NCBI RefSeq assembly: GCF_003205515.1
Contig: NZ_KZ826483.1
Coordinates: 1-64,000, forward strand
Length of the DNA: 64,000 bases
Origin: Litorivita pollutaquae
GTDB lineage: Bacteria > Pseudomonadota > Alphaproteobacteria > Rhodobacterales > Rhodobacteraceae
Direction: 5' to 3'
The translations under genes and the position numbers were made by a program. The notes under the pieces are model-generated. The model searched no databases and was not told where the DNA came from. It saw only the letters and a list, made by a program, of their open reading frames with translations. Of the stretch, positions 25,373 through 35,085 are shown piece by piece. Position 1 is the first letter of the stretch. Each line of letters starts with the position of its first letter.

Positions 25373-27355
25373 TTAATTGCTGTCGCTTTGTTCTTCGGGC
25401 GGCGCCGTGTCGGCGGGCCCGTCTTCGTCGCCGGATCCGGTGTCGCCACCCTCGTCATCGGGCAGGACCGTGGGGGATTCGGCATCGCTGTCTGCTGCTG
25501 CCTCCGCCGCCTCAAGCGTGGTTTGTACGGGTTTGACGGGCTCCGGCCGGATCAGACGGAATTCGATCCGGCGGTTTGCTTCGCGGCCATCTTCGGTATC
25601 GTTATCTGCAACCGGTGAGGTTTCGCCATAGCCTTTGGCCGTGAAACCGGACGTCAGCAGCCGGCGGCTGCGCAATTCGTTCAAGACCGCTTGCGCCCGA
25701 TCTTGGGACAGTTGCAAGTTCATGCTTTCGCGACCCTGACTATCTGTGTGGCCGCCAATCTCCATTTTGATCTCGTCGCCGCACCGTTTCAGGACTTCGG
25801 CGATGTCTTGCATGATGGCGCTGCCCGAGGCATCCAGAGTTGCGGATCCGGGTTCAAAGTTGAGCTTACGGGTGGCGAGAATGTCTTTGATTTCGGCTTC
25901 ACATTCATCCGGTGTCGGCAGACCCAGAACCGGATCGAGTTGCTTTTGATATGTCACATTGATCGAAAAATCGCCGCCTTCGCCGATCTTATCGGCCAAG
26001 AGCCGCGAGATTTCGTCGCTGGCCGTCGGGTTGCCGGTGTTGCCCGAAACCGTGATGTTTTGCGGCGTGACGGTGACCGCGCCATTGGAGAGTTTCGACA
26101 GGGCTTCGATGCCCGCCAGCACGCGCAAGGCCCAGCCGCGTGGCAAGGTGTCGTCGATGCGGGCAGCCGAATAAACCGCGGCAGAACCGAACCGTGCCTT
26201 GGCAAAGCTGTCTGCGATGGTGCGGGTTTGCTCATCGGTGACACGGCCGCGCAGTTGCACCAACCCTTCGGGGCTGCGGGTGGCAACGAATTCGGGTGGG
26301 CCTTGGTCACCGGCATTGGGCGCCGGTGGCAGGGTTGCGCTCAATGCGAAGACCTCGGGGAGGGCGGCTTCGGTTTCGCCGACGATGCGGTCGAAAGCGG
26401 CCTGTGCCGTGCCCTGCGCGGCAATCAACGAGATATCTGCATCTGCCATGGTCAAGCTGCCGCCGCCCAGCTCGGTCAAAGCTTTGATGCCGGTTTCGGC
26501 GGCGCGGGCCCAACGGGGCGAGGGCACACCAAGCCCGATGGTGCATTCCGGCGTGGATTTCAATCCGGCGTTTTTGGCGGCGCGCAGGATTCGCTCTTTT
26601 GCCTCGGGCGTATCGGCCGAGCAGGCATCAAACCGCGCGCCGGATTCGTCGATCAGGAAACGCAAGGTAAAGGGCGTGATCACAGGACGCGGCGCCGAGA
26701 TCGCCAATTCCAGCTTTAGATCTCCGGGCAGGCGGCGGCGCAGGTCGGTTTCCAGCTTGCGCTTTTCGGCGGGGCTGTCGGACATGGCGGTGATTGCGAC
26801 GCGGTTTGCATCGACGGAAATCTTTGCCCGCGGCAGGGTTTTGAGCGCCCGTTCGGCATAGTCGAGCGCATCGCTCCAACCGTCCGGCATCGGATAATCG
26901 GCGGTTTCGAGAAGATCTGTCACTGTGCCGCTGCTGCCGGCGAGCGTGGTGATGGTCTTGACCAAAGCCTCGCGGTCGGTGCTGGCCGGGACCAACCCGA
27001 TCAGCGACACACCGCTGTCATTGCGCAAGATCTCGATGGAGAAATGCGGCGCGGCCAACTTACGGGTGGCGGTCACTTCGATGTTGTTGATCACCCGTGC
27101 TGCATCAACCACGGCGGACGCGCTGGTCTGCGCGCTGAGCCGGAGCACTTCGGAAGGCGATGTGCCGGTGAGAAAAACCTGCAACCCGTCCGCATGCACT
27201 TCGGCCCACGCCATATTCGCGTCGTCCAAGGCATCGCGCACGCCAATCTCGGAACTGTCTTCGATCAAGGTCACTGCGAAGCTGGCCGCGACGAGGCAGG
27301 CGCCGGCGGCGACACCGAAGGCAGAGGCGAAAACAATGATGGAGGACAGGCGCAT
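25373..27355 (-). CDS. OmpA-family envelope protein with BON-like repeats
   Basis: A 660-residue protein with an N-terminal hydrophobic helix or signal (SIIVFASAFGVAAGACLVAA). BON-like repeats follow (for example ARVINNIEVTATRKL and SLIGLVP). A C-terminal OmpA/MotB peptidoglycan-binding domain (about 505-610) has EIGGHTDSQGRESMNLQLSQ and DNDTEDGREANRRIEFRL. The tail is acidic and disordered. It most likely links the envelope to peptidoglycan. A hydrophobic N-terminus without an obvious cleavage site suggests inner-membrane anchoring. Confidence 0.85.
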   Translation of the reverse strand: MRLSSIIVFASAFGVAAGACLVAASFAVTLIEDSSEIGVRDALDDANMAWAEVHADGLQVFLTGTSPSEVLRLSAQTSASAVVDAARVINNIEVTATRKLAAPHFSIEILRNDSGVSLIGLVPASTDREALVKTITTLAGSSGTVTDLLETADYPMPDGWSDALDYAERALKTLPRAKISVDANRVAITAMSDSPAEKRKLETDLRRRLPGDLKLELAISAPRPVITPFTLRFLIDESGARFDACSADTPEAKERILRAAKNAGLKSTPECTIGLGVPSPRWARAAETGIKALTELGGGSLTMADADISLIAAQGTAQAAFDRIVGETEAALPEVFALSATLPPAPNAGDQGPPEFVATRSPEGLVQLRGRVTDEQTRTIADSFAKARFGSAAVYSAARIDDTLPRGWALRVLAGIEALSKLSNGAVTVTPQNITVSGNTGNPTASDEISRLLADKIGEGGDFSINVTYQKQLDPVLGLPTPDECEAEIKDILATRKLNFEPGSATLDASGSAIMQDIAEVLKRCGDEIKMEIGGHTDSQGRESMNLQLSQDRAQAVLNELRSRRLLTSGFTAKGYGETSPVADNDTEDGREANRRIEFRLIRPEPVKPVQTTLEAAEAAADSDAESPTVLPDDEGGDTGSGDEDGPADTAPPEEQSDSN

Positions 27356-27415
27356 CAGATTAGAGTTCCCCAGTGGTTTGCCACGCTACTTACGCCCCGA
27401 AGGGGCGGGTTTCAA

Positions 27416-28429
27416 TCATACGAAGAGCGCAACGGCGAAAAACAGCAAGGGGATCAAGCCGGTATCGCGGTTCGACCGAAACAGCATGAGCAAGGTCGCG
27501 TTGTCTTCGGCGTCGAATTTACGCATCTGCCAAACCATATGCCACCCCATGGCCCAAGGTCCGCCAAGCGCGAGAATCAAGGCCAGCGGGCTGAGGTTGT
27601 CGAGACCGGACAGCAAAATGGCCAACCCCATTAAGCCAACGGTCGCCACCAAAAACCGCGCGAGCCATTTCGGCGTGGTGCTGCCAAAGAGGCGTGCGGT
27701 GCTTTTGACGCCGATCAAAGCGTCATCCTCGGTGTCTTGATGGGCATAGATCGTGTCATAAAACAGCGTCCACGCCATGCCCGCAAAATAGAGCACCACG
27801 GCGGGCCATTGTAAGGATCCGCTATGGGCGGTCCAAGCCAGCAAAGCGCCCCAGTTGAAGGCAAAGCCAAGAAACACTTGCGGCCACCATGTGAAGCGTT
27901 TGGCAAAGGGGTAGATCGCCACCGGCACCAGCGCCAGAATGCCAAGCACAATCGCCGCGCCGTTGAATGTCAGCAAAATCGCCAAAGCGATCAAGGCCTG
28001 CGCGCCCATATAGGCTGCGGCGGCCTTGGGGCTGACCTGTCCCGAGGGGATCGGGCGCGACCGGGTGCGTTCGACTTTTGCGTCGATATTGCGGTCGGTG
28101 ATGTCGTTCCATGTGCACCCCGCACCGCGCATCAACCATGCGCCAAGCGCACAGCCAAGCGCGATCCACGCGTCTTCCCACCGGGCTTGCCCGTCATGCA
28201 GCATGGCGAGCATCAATCCCCACCAACAGGGCAAAAGCAAAAGCCATGTGCCAATCGGGCGGTCGGCGCGGCTTAATCGCAAATAGGGACGGGCGGCCGC
28301 AGGGGCATAGCGGTCGACCCAATTGCCGCGCACGGCATCGGCGACTTGGCCATTTGACCCGTGAGCGGGGACGTCACCTGCGGTCTGTCCTGCGGGATCT
28401 GGCGTGGAAGTGTCGTTCGTCTCTGGCAT
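27416..28429 (-). CDS. ubiA: 4-hydroxybenzoate polyprenyltransferase
   Basis: A 337-residue UbiA-family membrane enzyme with both Asp-rich motifs: NDITDRNIDAKVERTRSRPI and, in the second half, YDTIYAHQDTEDD. About eight hydrophobic segments. It prenylates 4-hydroxybenzoate in ubiquinone synthesis. The open frame extends 193 codons further upstream, but that part is antisense to rsmE; the ATG at 28429 puts only 30 bp between the two divergent genes. It has a long hydrophilic N-terminal extension (about 40 residues). Confidence 0.93.
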   Translation of the reverse strand: MPETNDTSTPDPAGQTAGDVPAHGSNGQVADAVRGNWVDRYAPAAARPYLRLSRADRPIGTWLLLLPCWWGLMLAMLHDGQARWEDAWIALGCALGAWLMRGAGCTWNDITDRNIDAKVERTRSRPIPSGQVSPKAAAAYMGAQALIALAILLTFNGAAIVLGILALVPVAIYPFAKRFTWWPQVFLGFAFNWGALLAWTAHSGSLQWPAVVLYFAGMAWTLFYDTIYAHQDTEDDALIGVKSTARLFGSTTPKWLARFLVATVGLMGLAILLSGLDNLSPLALILALGGPWAMGWHMVWQMRKFDAEDNATLLMLFRSNRDTGLIPLLFFAVALFV

Positions 28430-28459
28430 ATGGCGGGCCCCGCTCTTACATTGCGCCGT

Positions 28460-29191
28460 ATGAAGGACGCGAAAATCAGGCTCTATGTAGAACATGCCCT
28501 CGGCGCGGGGCAATCGGTTCCTTTGACGCGGGAGGCGGCGCATTACCTTTTCGGGGTGATGCGGCGCAGCGTCGGGGACGGGGTGCTGTTGTTTGACGGG
28601 CAAAATGGCGAATGGTTGGCCGAGGTGACCGAAGCGGGCAAACGCGGCGGGATGTTGCAGGTTGCCAGCCAAACCAAGCCGCAGCAGATGCCCCCCGATC
28701 TGTGGTTGGTTTTTGCGCCAATCAAAAAGGCCCGCACCGATTTCATCGTCGAGAAAGCCGCCGAAATGGGCGCGGCCAAAATCATGCCGGTACAAACGGA
28801 TCACACCAATTCCGAACGCATCCGCGTTGATCGCCTGCAAGCCCACGCGGTTGAGGCCGCCGAACAATGCGGCGGCACTTATGTGCCCGAGGTGGCGGAA
28901 TTGACCAAGCTGGGCGCGCTTTTGGATCATTGGCCCGAGGGGCGGCAATTGATGTTTTGCGACGAAGCGATGGCCGGACAGGCAAACGCGCTTGCGGCGC
29001 AAACCCATGCCGCTGCGCCATGGGCAATCCTTATCGGCCCCGAAGGCGGGTTTTCAGAGGCCGAGCGCAAGCGCCTGCACGCGTTGCCATTCGCCCATCC
29101 GGTCAGCCTCGGCCCCCGCATCCTGCGCGCCGATACGGCAGCGGTGGCGGCAATGGCTTTGTGGCAAAAGGCATTGGGGGATTGGGGATGA
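28460..29191 (+). CDS. rsmE: 16S rRNA (uracil-1498-N3)-methyltransferase
   Basis: A 243-residue SPOUT methyltransferase with an N-terminal PUA-like part (HYLFGVMRRSVGDGVLLFDG) and the knotted C-terminal SAM site (LIGPEGGFSEAE, SLGPRILRADTAAVAAMA). It methylates U1498 of 16S rRNA. It is divergent from ubiA and overlaps the next gene by four bases (ATGA). Confidence 0.93.
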   Translation: MKDAKIRLYVEHALGAGQSVPLTREAAHYLFGVMRRSVGDGVLLFDGQNGEWLAEVTEAGKRGGMLQVASQTKPQQMPPDLWLVFAPIKKARTDFIVEKAAEMGAAKIMPVQTDHTNSERIRVDRLQAHAVEAAEQCGGTYVPEVAELTKLGALLDHWPEGRQLMFCDEAMAGQANALAAQTHAAAPWAILIGPEGGFSEAERKRLHALPFAHPVSLGPRILRADTAAVAAMALWQKALGDWG

Positions 29192-29763
29192 GTTTTATTC
29201 GCCCCGAAGCCCAAGTTATCGTCGCGCGGTGGCGCGATGTGATCATTGGCGGGGTGATGATGGCATGTGCCTTGGTCATCGGGGCCGGTGCGGCGGGGCT
29301 TGTGTGGATCATGGCGGCGCTGTTGTTTTTGCTTGGGGCCGGGCTTGCGGTGACCGGATGGCAAAGGGCGCGGATTGCGTCGCGTGGCGGCGCGGGCGTG
29401 GCGCCGGGGTTGGTTGAGTTGGACGAGCGGCAGTTGAGTTACCTCGCCGGCGAGGGCGGCGCGATTGTGGTGCTGTCCGAGGTCAACCGGATCGAGATCG
29501 AGATTGCACCGCCCCCGGAAGGCGCTGTGGCGGGCGATATGATTTGGGTGTTCAGGCGCATGGGGCATCCGCCCGCGCGCATTCCGGCCGATGCGTTGGG
29601 TGCGGATCGTTTGATCGATGCGCTGGCAGGATTTTCGGGGGCATCATACGAAAATGTGATCCGCGCCTCGCGCAGCCCCGCACCGGAACAGGGCAAGGCG
29701 CATTTCCTGATCTGGCAGCGTCCGTTGCCGACCGCGCCTCTTGTCCGCCCGACCTTGCATTGA
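29188..29763 (+). CDS. Uncharacterised membrane protein coupled to rsmE
   Basis: A 191-residue protein with two adjacent N-terminal membrane helices (VIIGGVMMACALVIGAGAAG, then IMAALLFLLGAGLAVTGW) and a soluble C-terminal domain of about 120 residues. The ATG overlaps the rsmE stop. I do not recognise a named family. Confidence 0.7.
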   Translation: MSFIRPEAQVIVARWRDVIIGGVMMACALVIGAGAAGLVWIMAALLFLLGAGLAVTGWQRARIASRGGAGVAPGLVELDERQLSYLAGEGGAIVVLSEVNRIEIEIAPPPEGAVAGDMIWVFRRMGHPPARIPADALGADRLIDALAGFSGASYENVIRASRSPAPEQGKAHFLIWQRPLPTAPLVRPTLH

Positions 29764-29934
29764 CAGTGGTGAATTTTCGCGGCACCTCTTGAAGGATCAA
29801 AGGCTGCGATGCGCGCGACGGTTTGACCAAGCGTGTCGTGGCTGTTTGTCGTGCCCTAGACGTCATTATTTGTCCGCCGCGATTGTTTTCGCATCCGAGA
29901 CCATCCAACACGCCCCAAGACGGAGACCTGCCCC

Positions 29935-31305
29935 ATGTCCATTCCCCAATCCGGTGGCGGTATTATCGAAGACCGATCGCAGCTTACAGAATATCTTTCC
30001 TCTGGGTGCAAACCCAAAGACGATTGGCGCATCGGCACCGAACACGAGAAATTCGGTTACTGCAAAGATAATCTTTTGCCGATCCCCTATGAGGGCACGC
30101 GGTCGGTTCTGGCGGTGCTTGAGGGGCTGCGCGACGGGCATGGTTGGGCGCCGGTCGAAGAGGGCGGCAAGCTGATCGGGCTTGAGAAAAACGGTGCCAA
30201 TGTCAGCCTTGAACCGGGTGGGCAGTTGGAGCTGTCGGGGGCACCTTTGTGCACGATCCACGAGACATGCGACGAGGTGAACGCGCATTTGAAGGATGTT
30301 AAAGACATCGCCGACAAGGTCGGTGTCGGGTTTATCGGGCTTGGCGCGGCGCCGGTTTGGACGCATGAGCAAATGCCGCTGATGCCCAAGGGGCGCTATA
30401 AATTGATGGACAGCTATATGGGCACCGTCGGCACCATGGGCACCTCGATGATGCGCCGCACCTGCACGGTGCAGGTCAATCTTGATTTCGGCTCCGAGGC
30501 CGACATGGTGCAAAAGCTGCGCGTGGCTTTGGCATTGCAACCGGTGGCGACGGCGCTGTTTGCCAATTCGCCGTTTTTCGAGGGCAAACCGAACGGCCAT
30601 AAATCATGGCGCTCGCGGATTTGGCGCGATCTGGACGACAGCCGCACCGGCACCTTGCCCTTTGTTTTTGATGACGGCTTCGGGTTCGAGCAATACGTTG
30701 ATTATGCGCTCGATGTGCCGATGTATTTCGTTTACCGCAACGGGCAGTATAACAACGCGCTGGGCCAATCGTTCCGCGATTTCCTGCGCGGCGAATTGCC
30801 TGCGATGCCGGGGGAGAAACCGACCCTGAGCGATTGGGCCGATCATCTGACCACCTGTTTCCCCGAAGCGCGGATCAAGAAATACATGGAGATGCGCGGC
30901 GCCGATGGCGGTCCGTGGCGGCGGCTTTGTGCGCTGCCTGCGCTTTGGACCGGTTTGATGTATGATCAAAACAGCCTCGATGCGGCATGGGATTTGGCCA
31001 AGGGCTGGGATCTGGAAACCCGCGAAGCATTGCGGGTGGCGGCGTCCGTTGACGGATTGCAAGCCGACACACACGGCGTGAAGATGATGGATCTGGCGCG
31101 CGAGGTTGTGGCCTTGTCCGACGCGGGTCTAAAAGCACGCGCCAAAGAGGGCGCAGGCGGTTTGATCCCCGACGAGACGCATTTCCTCAACACACTTAAG
31201 GAAAGTCTGGACAGCGGCAAGACGCCCGCAGACGAGTTGCTTGATCAATACAATGGCGATTGGGATGGTGATTTAAGCCGGATTTACGCCGAATACTCTT
31301 ATTGA
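29935..31305 (+). CDS. gshA: Glutamate-cysteine ligase (plant/alphaproteobacterial type)
   Basis: A 456-residue ligase with IGTEHEKFGYC, SLEPGGQLELSGAPLCTIHE, and MRRTCTVQVNLDFGSEADM, all diagnostic of the GCS2-like class of alphaproteobacteria and plants. It makes gamma-glutamylcysteine from Glu, Cys and ATP, the first step to glutathione. A strong terminator follows. Confidence 0.95.
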   Translation: MSIPQSGGGIIEDRSQLTEYLSSGCKPKDDWRIGTEHEKFGYCKDNLLPIPYEGTRSVLAVLEGLRDGHGWAPVEEGGKLIGLEKNGANVSLEPGGQLELSGAPLCTIHETCDEVNAHLKDVKDIADKVGVGFIGLGAAPVWTHEQMPLMPKGRYKLMDSYMGTVGTMGTSMMRRTCTVQVNLDFGSEADMVQKLRVALALQPVATALFANSPFFEGKPNGHKSWRSRIWRDLDDSRTGTLPFVFDDGFGFEQYVDYALDVPMYFVYRNGQYNNALGQSFRDFLRGELPAMPGEKPTLSDWADHLTTCFPEARIKKYMEMRGADGGPWRRLCALPALWTGLMYDQNSLDAAWDLAKGWDLETREALRVAASVDGLQADTHGVKMMDLAREVVALSDAGLKARAKEGAGGLIPDETHFLNTLKESLDSGKTPADELLDQYNGDWDGDLSRIYAEYSY

Positions 31306-31327
31306 TCCTATCGCACCACAGGTATGA

Positions 31328-31357
31328 AAAGGCCCCGATCATCGTCGGGGCCTTTTT
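31328..31357 (+). terminator. Intrinsic terminator after gshA
   Basis: An 11-bp stem AAAGGCCCCGA/TCGGGGCCTTT with a six-base loop and T-run to 31357. It can act on both strands, so it may also mark the end of plsY transcription. Confidence 0.85.
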
Positions 31358-31458
31358 CGTTTTTGGGGTAGCTACGCGCCGGTCAGTTCCTCACTCTCAG
31401 TGGGCTGGATAACTGATAAACGGCCATTCCGGTCGGGCGGCTTTTGCGCGTGGCTGGC

Positions 31459-32070
31459 TTATTTCTTGCCGATCTTTGGCTCTTCGCCGCTGCGCAGCCG
31501 CGCGATATTGGCGCTGTGCCGCCACAGGATCAAGGCGGCCAGAGCCATCACCAAGGCGACGCCCTGCGGCGCGCCCAATAGCCCCATCCAGATCGGTGCG
31601 AGAACGGCCGCAACCAAGGCCGACAGCGACGAGATTCGCGTGACAACGGCAGTCGCCAACCATGTGGCGCAGGCGGCCAATCCGGCGGGCCAGAACAGCG
31701 CGAGCAACAGGCCAAGGAAGGTCGCAACGCCTTTGCCGCCTTTGAAGCCAAGCCAGACAGGAAAACAATGACCGATAAAGGCCATGAGGCCCGCGATTTG
31801 CGCGGCATCCTCACCGGCCAAGGCCCGCGCCAGCAAAACCGCCACCGCGCCTTTGCCTCCATCAAGGATCAACGTCGCGGCGGCGGCCTTTTTTGATCCG
31901 GTGCGCAAAACATTGGTCGCGCCGATGTTGCCCGATCCGATGTCGCGCAGATTGCCAAGGCCCATCACACGCGCCAGCACCATGCCAAACGGGATCGCGC
32001 CGAGCAGATATCCAAACGCGGCCCATAGGCCAAGCGCGGCGATACTGGTGGTCAGCTGAGGCAGCATCAC
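31459..32070 (-). CDS. plsY: Glycerol-3-phosphate acyltransferase PlsY
   Basis: A 203-residue membrane protein with the three PlsY motifs: YLLGAIPFGMVLAR, DIGSGNIGATNVLRTGSKKA and GFKGGKGVATFLG. It transfers acyl from acyl-phosphate to glycerol-3-phosphate. Last gene of the pyrB-orf-pyrC-plsY series on the minus strand, overlapping pyrC by four bases. Confidence 0.95.
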   Translation of the reverse strand: MMLPQLTTSIAALGLWAAFGYLLGAIPFGMVLARVMGLGNLRDIGSGNIGATNVLRTGSKKAAAATLILDGGKGAVAVLLARALAGEDAAQIAGLMAFIGHCFPVWLGFKGGKGVATFLGLLLALFWPAGLAACATWLATAVVTRISSLSALVAAVLAPIWMGLLGAPQGVALVMALAALILWRHSANIARLRSGEEPKIGKK

Positions 32071-33356
32071 AATGCTCCGAAGACGGGCATGCCGCCGACC
32101 AATGTGGCCCGGACGCGGCCTTGCATTTTTGCACCGTCAAAGGGCGTGTTCTTGGATTTTGAATGCAGCGCGAAGCGGTCCAATATGAAGGGTGCGTCAG
32201 GGTCAAAGACGATCAAATCCGCCGGAGCGCCCTTGGCGAGACGCCCTGAGGCGAGGCCCAATCGTTTCGCCGGATTGAGCGCCATGGCGCGGAAAAGCTG
32301 TGGCAAGCTGAGCGATCCATCGTGATAAAGCCGCAAAGCGGCGGGCAGGAAGGTTTCCAAAGCCACCGCGCCCGATGCGGCCTCTTCAAACGGCAATCGT
32401 TTGCTTTCTTCATCCTGCGGTGTGTGCATCGATGAGATGATGTCGATCAGGCCGCTGCCGACGGCCTCGACCGTGGCAAGCCGGTCTTCTTCTTCGCGCA
32501 GCGGCGGTTTGACCTTAAAGAACGTGCGGTAATCCGCGACGTCCAATTCATTCAAGGTCAGGTGATGGATCGAGGTGCCTGCGGTGATGTCGAGGCCGTT
32601 GTTTTTAGCGCGCTCCAAGGCGGGCAAGGCGCGGCGCGTGGTGATTTGATCGGCGTGGTAGCGCGCGCGCGTCATCTCAAGCAGGGCAATGTCGCGGTCC
32701 AATCCCATGCGTTCGGCCATCGGCGAAACGGCGGGCAAACCGCGCAAAGAGGCGAATTTCCCCGAGGTTACGGCGGCACCTTTCGACAGGATCGGTTCTT
32801 GCGGGTGGGCAATGACCAACGCGCCGAGGCTGCGGGCATAGGTCAGGGCGCGGCTGAAGATTTTGGTGTTCGTGGTCACACGGTCACCGTCCGAAAAGGC
32901 CACTGCGCCGGCATCCATCAAAAACCCGATTTCAGTCATCTCCTGTCCGGCGCGGCCCTTGGTCAGGGCGGCCATGGAAAAGACCCGCACCGGGGCGGCC
33001 TCATTGGCGCGGCGGGTGGCGAACTCCAACACTTCGGGGCTGTCGATCACGGGGGTGGTGTCGGCGCGGGTGACCATCGTGGTGACCCCGCCCGCCGCTG
33101 CCGCCATACCTGCGGAGCGAAAGCTTTCCTTATGGCGCTCGCCGGGTTCGCCGACTTTGACGCCGATGTCGATGATGCCGGGGGCAAGACACTTGCCGTC
33201 CAGATCAAAGGCTTGGTCGGCCTTGGGCGGCGCGCCCGTCCCCGTCTCCGCGATGGTACCCTCTGCGGTGATCAACAGCCATCCGGTGTGATCGGTTTGT
33301 GCCTCGGGATCAATCAGGCGCGCGTTGATCAAAAGCGTGGTTTGGGCGGGCGTCAT
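32067..33356 (-). CDS. pyrC: Dihydroorotase (class I, PyrC/PyrX-type)
   Basis: A 429-residue amidohydrolase with LAPGIIDIGVKVGEPGERHK, AHPQEPIL and MHTPQDEESKRLPFEEAASG. The typical metal motif DxHxH is replaced by D-I-G-V-K-V in the first strand, which suggests an inactive homologue of the PyrC' kind or a divergent class I enzyme. It lies next to pyrB, where such non-catalytic PyrC' partners of aspartate carbamoyltransferase are common. ATG 33356 is preferred over the TTG two codons earlier. Confidence 0.85.
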   Translation of the reverse strand: MTPAQTTLLINARLIDPEAQTDHTGWLLITAEGTIAETGTGAPPKADQAFDLDGKCLAPGIIDIGVKVGEPGERHKESFRSAGMAAAAGGVTTMVTRADTTPVIDSPEVLEFATRRANEAAPVRVFSMAALTKGRAGQEMTEIGFLMDAGAVAFSDGDRVTTNTKIFSRALTYARSLGALVIAHPQEPILSKGAAVTSGKFASLRGLPAVSPMAERMGLDRDIALLEMTRARYHADQITTRRALPALERAKNNGLDITAGTSIHHLTLNELDVADYRTFFKVKPPLREEEDRLATVEAVGSGLIDIISSMHTPQDEESKRLPFEEAASGAVALETFLPAALRLYHDGSLSLPQLFRAMALNPAKRLGLASGRLAKGAPADLIVFDPDAPFILDRFALHSKSKNTPFDGAKMQGRVRATLVGGMPVFGAL

Positions 33357-33417
33357 GTGCAATCCTTTTGCGTGTGGCGTCGAGGGCCAAAAAACCGGAG
33401 GCGGTCGCGGGCGGTGG

Positions 33418-33981
33418 TCACAGCAGGCTCCAGACCACGCCAGCGAGAACCAGCCCGCCGAGCGTTATAAGCCCGAGCCACCGACGCAAGGGGCGCAAGT
33501 CGGGCAGGGGCGCGGCCGTGCCGTTTTGTTCTTGCCCCGGCGCGAGGATCCCTTCGCTCGATGATGAGTAGATTTTCTCGAAACTGAGTTGCGGGCGCTC
33601 TTCGTGAAGCAGCGCCACAAGGCGCAGCCCGTCAATCGGCGCGAGCCGCGCAGGGCCGGTGACGGCACCCGCGCGCAACAGCAGAACATAGCCCGCAATA
33701 TTTCCCAAGGGTTCGCGGTGGGCGTTGACGTCGTCACGGTCAATCCCCAAGCCTTCGCTCAAATATTGCCAAAGCCCCAGATCGCCAAGGCTGGCAACAT
33801 CAAACATTTCGGTGCGATTGGTATCGGTGATGGGCACGCCAAGTGCGCTTTCGCGTTCGGCGGGCGATCCGGCCAGATTCGCGGCCATGGCATCGGGCAG
33901 GTTGACGTCGAACACCCGCAAGGTGCCGTGTTCTCCGGCTCGGATATCGAGCGGGTCTATATTTGAAACGGCCGCTGCCAT
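33418..33981 (-). CDS. Uncharacterised protein between pyrB and pyrC, one C-terminal membrane helix
   Basis: A 187-residue protein, mostly soluble, with a basic patch (LRPLRRWLG) and a C-terminal hydrophobic helix (ITLGGLVLAGVVWSLL) that would make it tail-anchored. Its start shares one base with the pyrB stop, so it is translated with pyrB. No family recognised. Confidence 0.65.
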   Translation of the reverse strand: MAAAVSNIDPLDIRAGEHGTLRVFDVNLPDAMAANLAGSPAERESALGVPITDTNRTEMFDVASLGDLGLWQYLSEGLGIDRDDVNAHREPLGNIAGYVLLLRAGAVTGPARLAPIDGLRLVALLHEERPQLSFEKIYSSSSEGILAPGQEQNGTAAPLPDLRPLRRWLGLITLGGLVLAGVVWSLL

Positions 33982-34949
33982 CAGACCAATGTTCCCATTG
34001 CCGCGCGGGAATTGAAGCGCCGTGCGCGCAGGTTGCGGGCCAAGGCATCCATCGCGGCCATGCGCACGGCAACACCCATTTCGACCTGTTCTTGAATCAC
34101 CGACCGATTGATATCATCGGCGATGGTGCCGTCGATTTCGACGCCGCGGTTCATCGGGCCGGGGTGCATGACGATGGCATCCTCTTTGGCATAGGCCAAT
34201 TTTTCCGCGTCCAATCCATAGCGGTGGTAATATTCGCGCTCTGACGGGATGAAACCGCCGTCCATGCGTTCTTTTTGCAGGCGCAGCATCATCACCACAT
34301 CGACGCCCTCCAGCCCCTCTTTCATGTCCTCATAGACCTCGACACCAAATTCGGAAATTTGCGACGGCATCAATGTTGGCGGACCGATCAGACGAATGCG
34401 GTTCTCCATCTTGCCCAAAAGCATGATGTTGGACCGTGCGACGCGGCTATGGGCGATATCGCCGCAAATCGCGATATTGAGACGGTGAAGGCGGCCTTTG
34501 GCGCGCCGGATCGTCAGCGCATCCAGCAAAGCCTGTGTCGGGTGTTCATGACGCCCATCACCGGCATTGAGCACCGCGCAATTGACCTTTTGCGCCAACA
34601 GATCCACCGCACCGGAATGCGGGTGGCGCACGACGAGCAAATCGGGATGCATCGCGTTCAGGGTCAGCGCCGTGTCGATCAACGTCTCGCCTTTTTTGAT
34701 CGATGAAGCCTGCATCGACATATTCATCACATCGGCGCCAAGACGTTTGCCGGCCAATTCAAATGAGGCCTGCGTGCGGGTGGAGTTTTCGAAGAACATG
34801 TTGATCTGGGTCAGGCCGGTGAGAGCTTGGGAATGTTTTTCCTCGGAGCGGTTCAGATCAACATATGCTTCGGACAAATCCAGCAGGGCAGTAATATCGG
34901 CAGGGCTCAGGGGTTCGATCCCGAGAAGATGCGATTGCGTAAAGCTCAT
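33981..34949 (-). CDS. pyrB: Aspartate carbamoyltransferase catalytic subunit
   Basis: A 322-residue transcarbamoylase with the carbamoyl-phosphate motif [51 protein letters not shown], and the aspartate-binding [10 protein letters not shown] and [12 protein letters not shown]. It catalyses the first committed step of pyrimidine synthesis. No pyrI is nearby, consistent with the PyrB-PyrC type assembly. Start at 34949 ([15 protein letters not shown]) matches the family; the open frame upstream is not coding. Confidence 0.95.
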   Translation of the reverse strand: MSFTQSHLLGIEPLSPADITALLDLSEAYVDLNRSEEKHSQALTGLTQINMFFENSTRTQASFELAGKRLGADVMNMSMQASSIKKGETLIDTALTLNAMHPDLLVVRHPHSGAVDLLAQKVNCAVLNAGDGRHEHPTQALLDALTIRRAKGRLHRLNIAICGDIAHSRVARSNIMLLGKMENRIRLIGPPTLMPSQISEFGVEVYEDMKEGLEGVDVVMMLRLQKERMDGGFIPSEREYYHRYGLDAEKLAYAKEDAIVMHPGPMNRGVEIDGTIADDINRSVIQEQVEMGVAVRMAAMDALARNLRARRFNSRAAMGTLV

Positions 34950-35085
34950 GTGCCGCCCCCTTGTGGTTCGAGCATGCTTATATGAAGGCTGCGCGCGGGG
35001 GGCAAGCTGACAGGTGAACGCCGGATGTGTCGCGCGCGTGCAAAGCCGTTTCCCAATGCCGCGTCGGCTGGGTAAAGTGGCGGTT

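Noticed and set aside
27416-29008. ubiA as a 530-residue protein
   Set aside because: The first 193 codons are antisense to rsmE; the ATG at 28429 gives the normal length.
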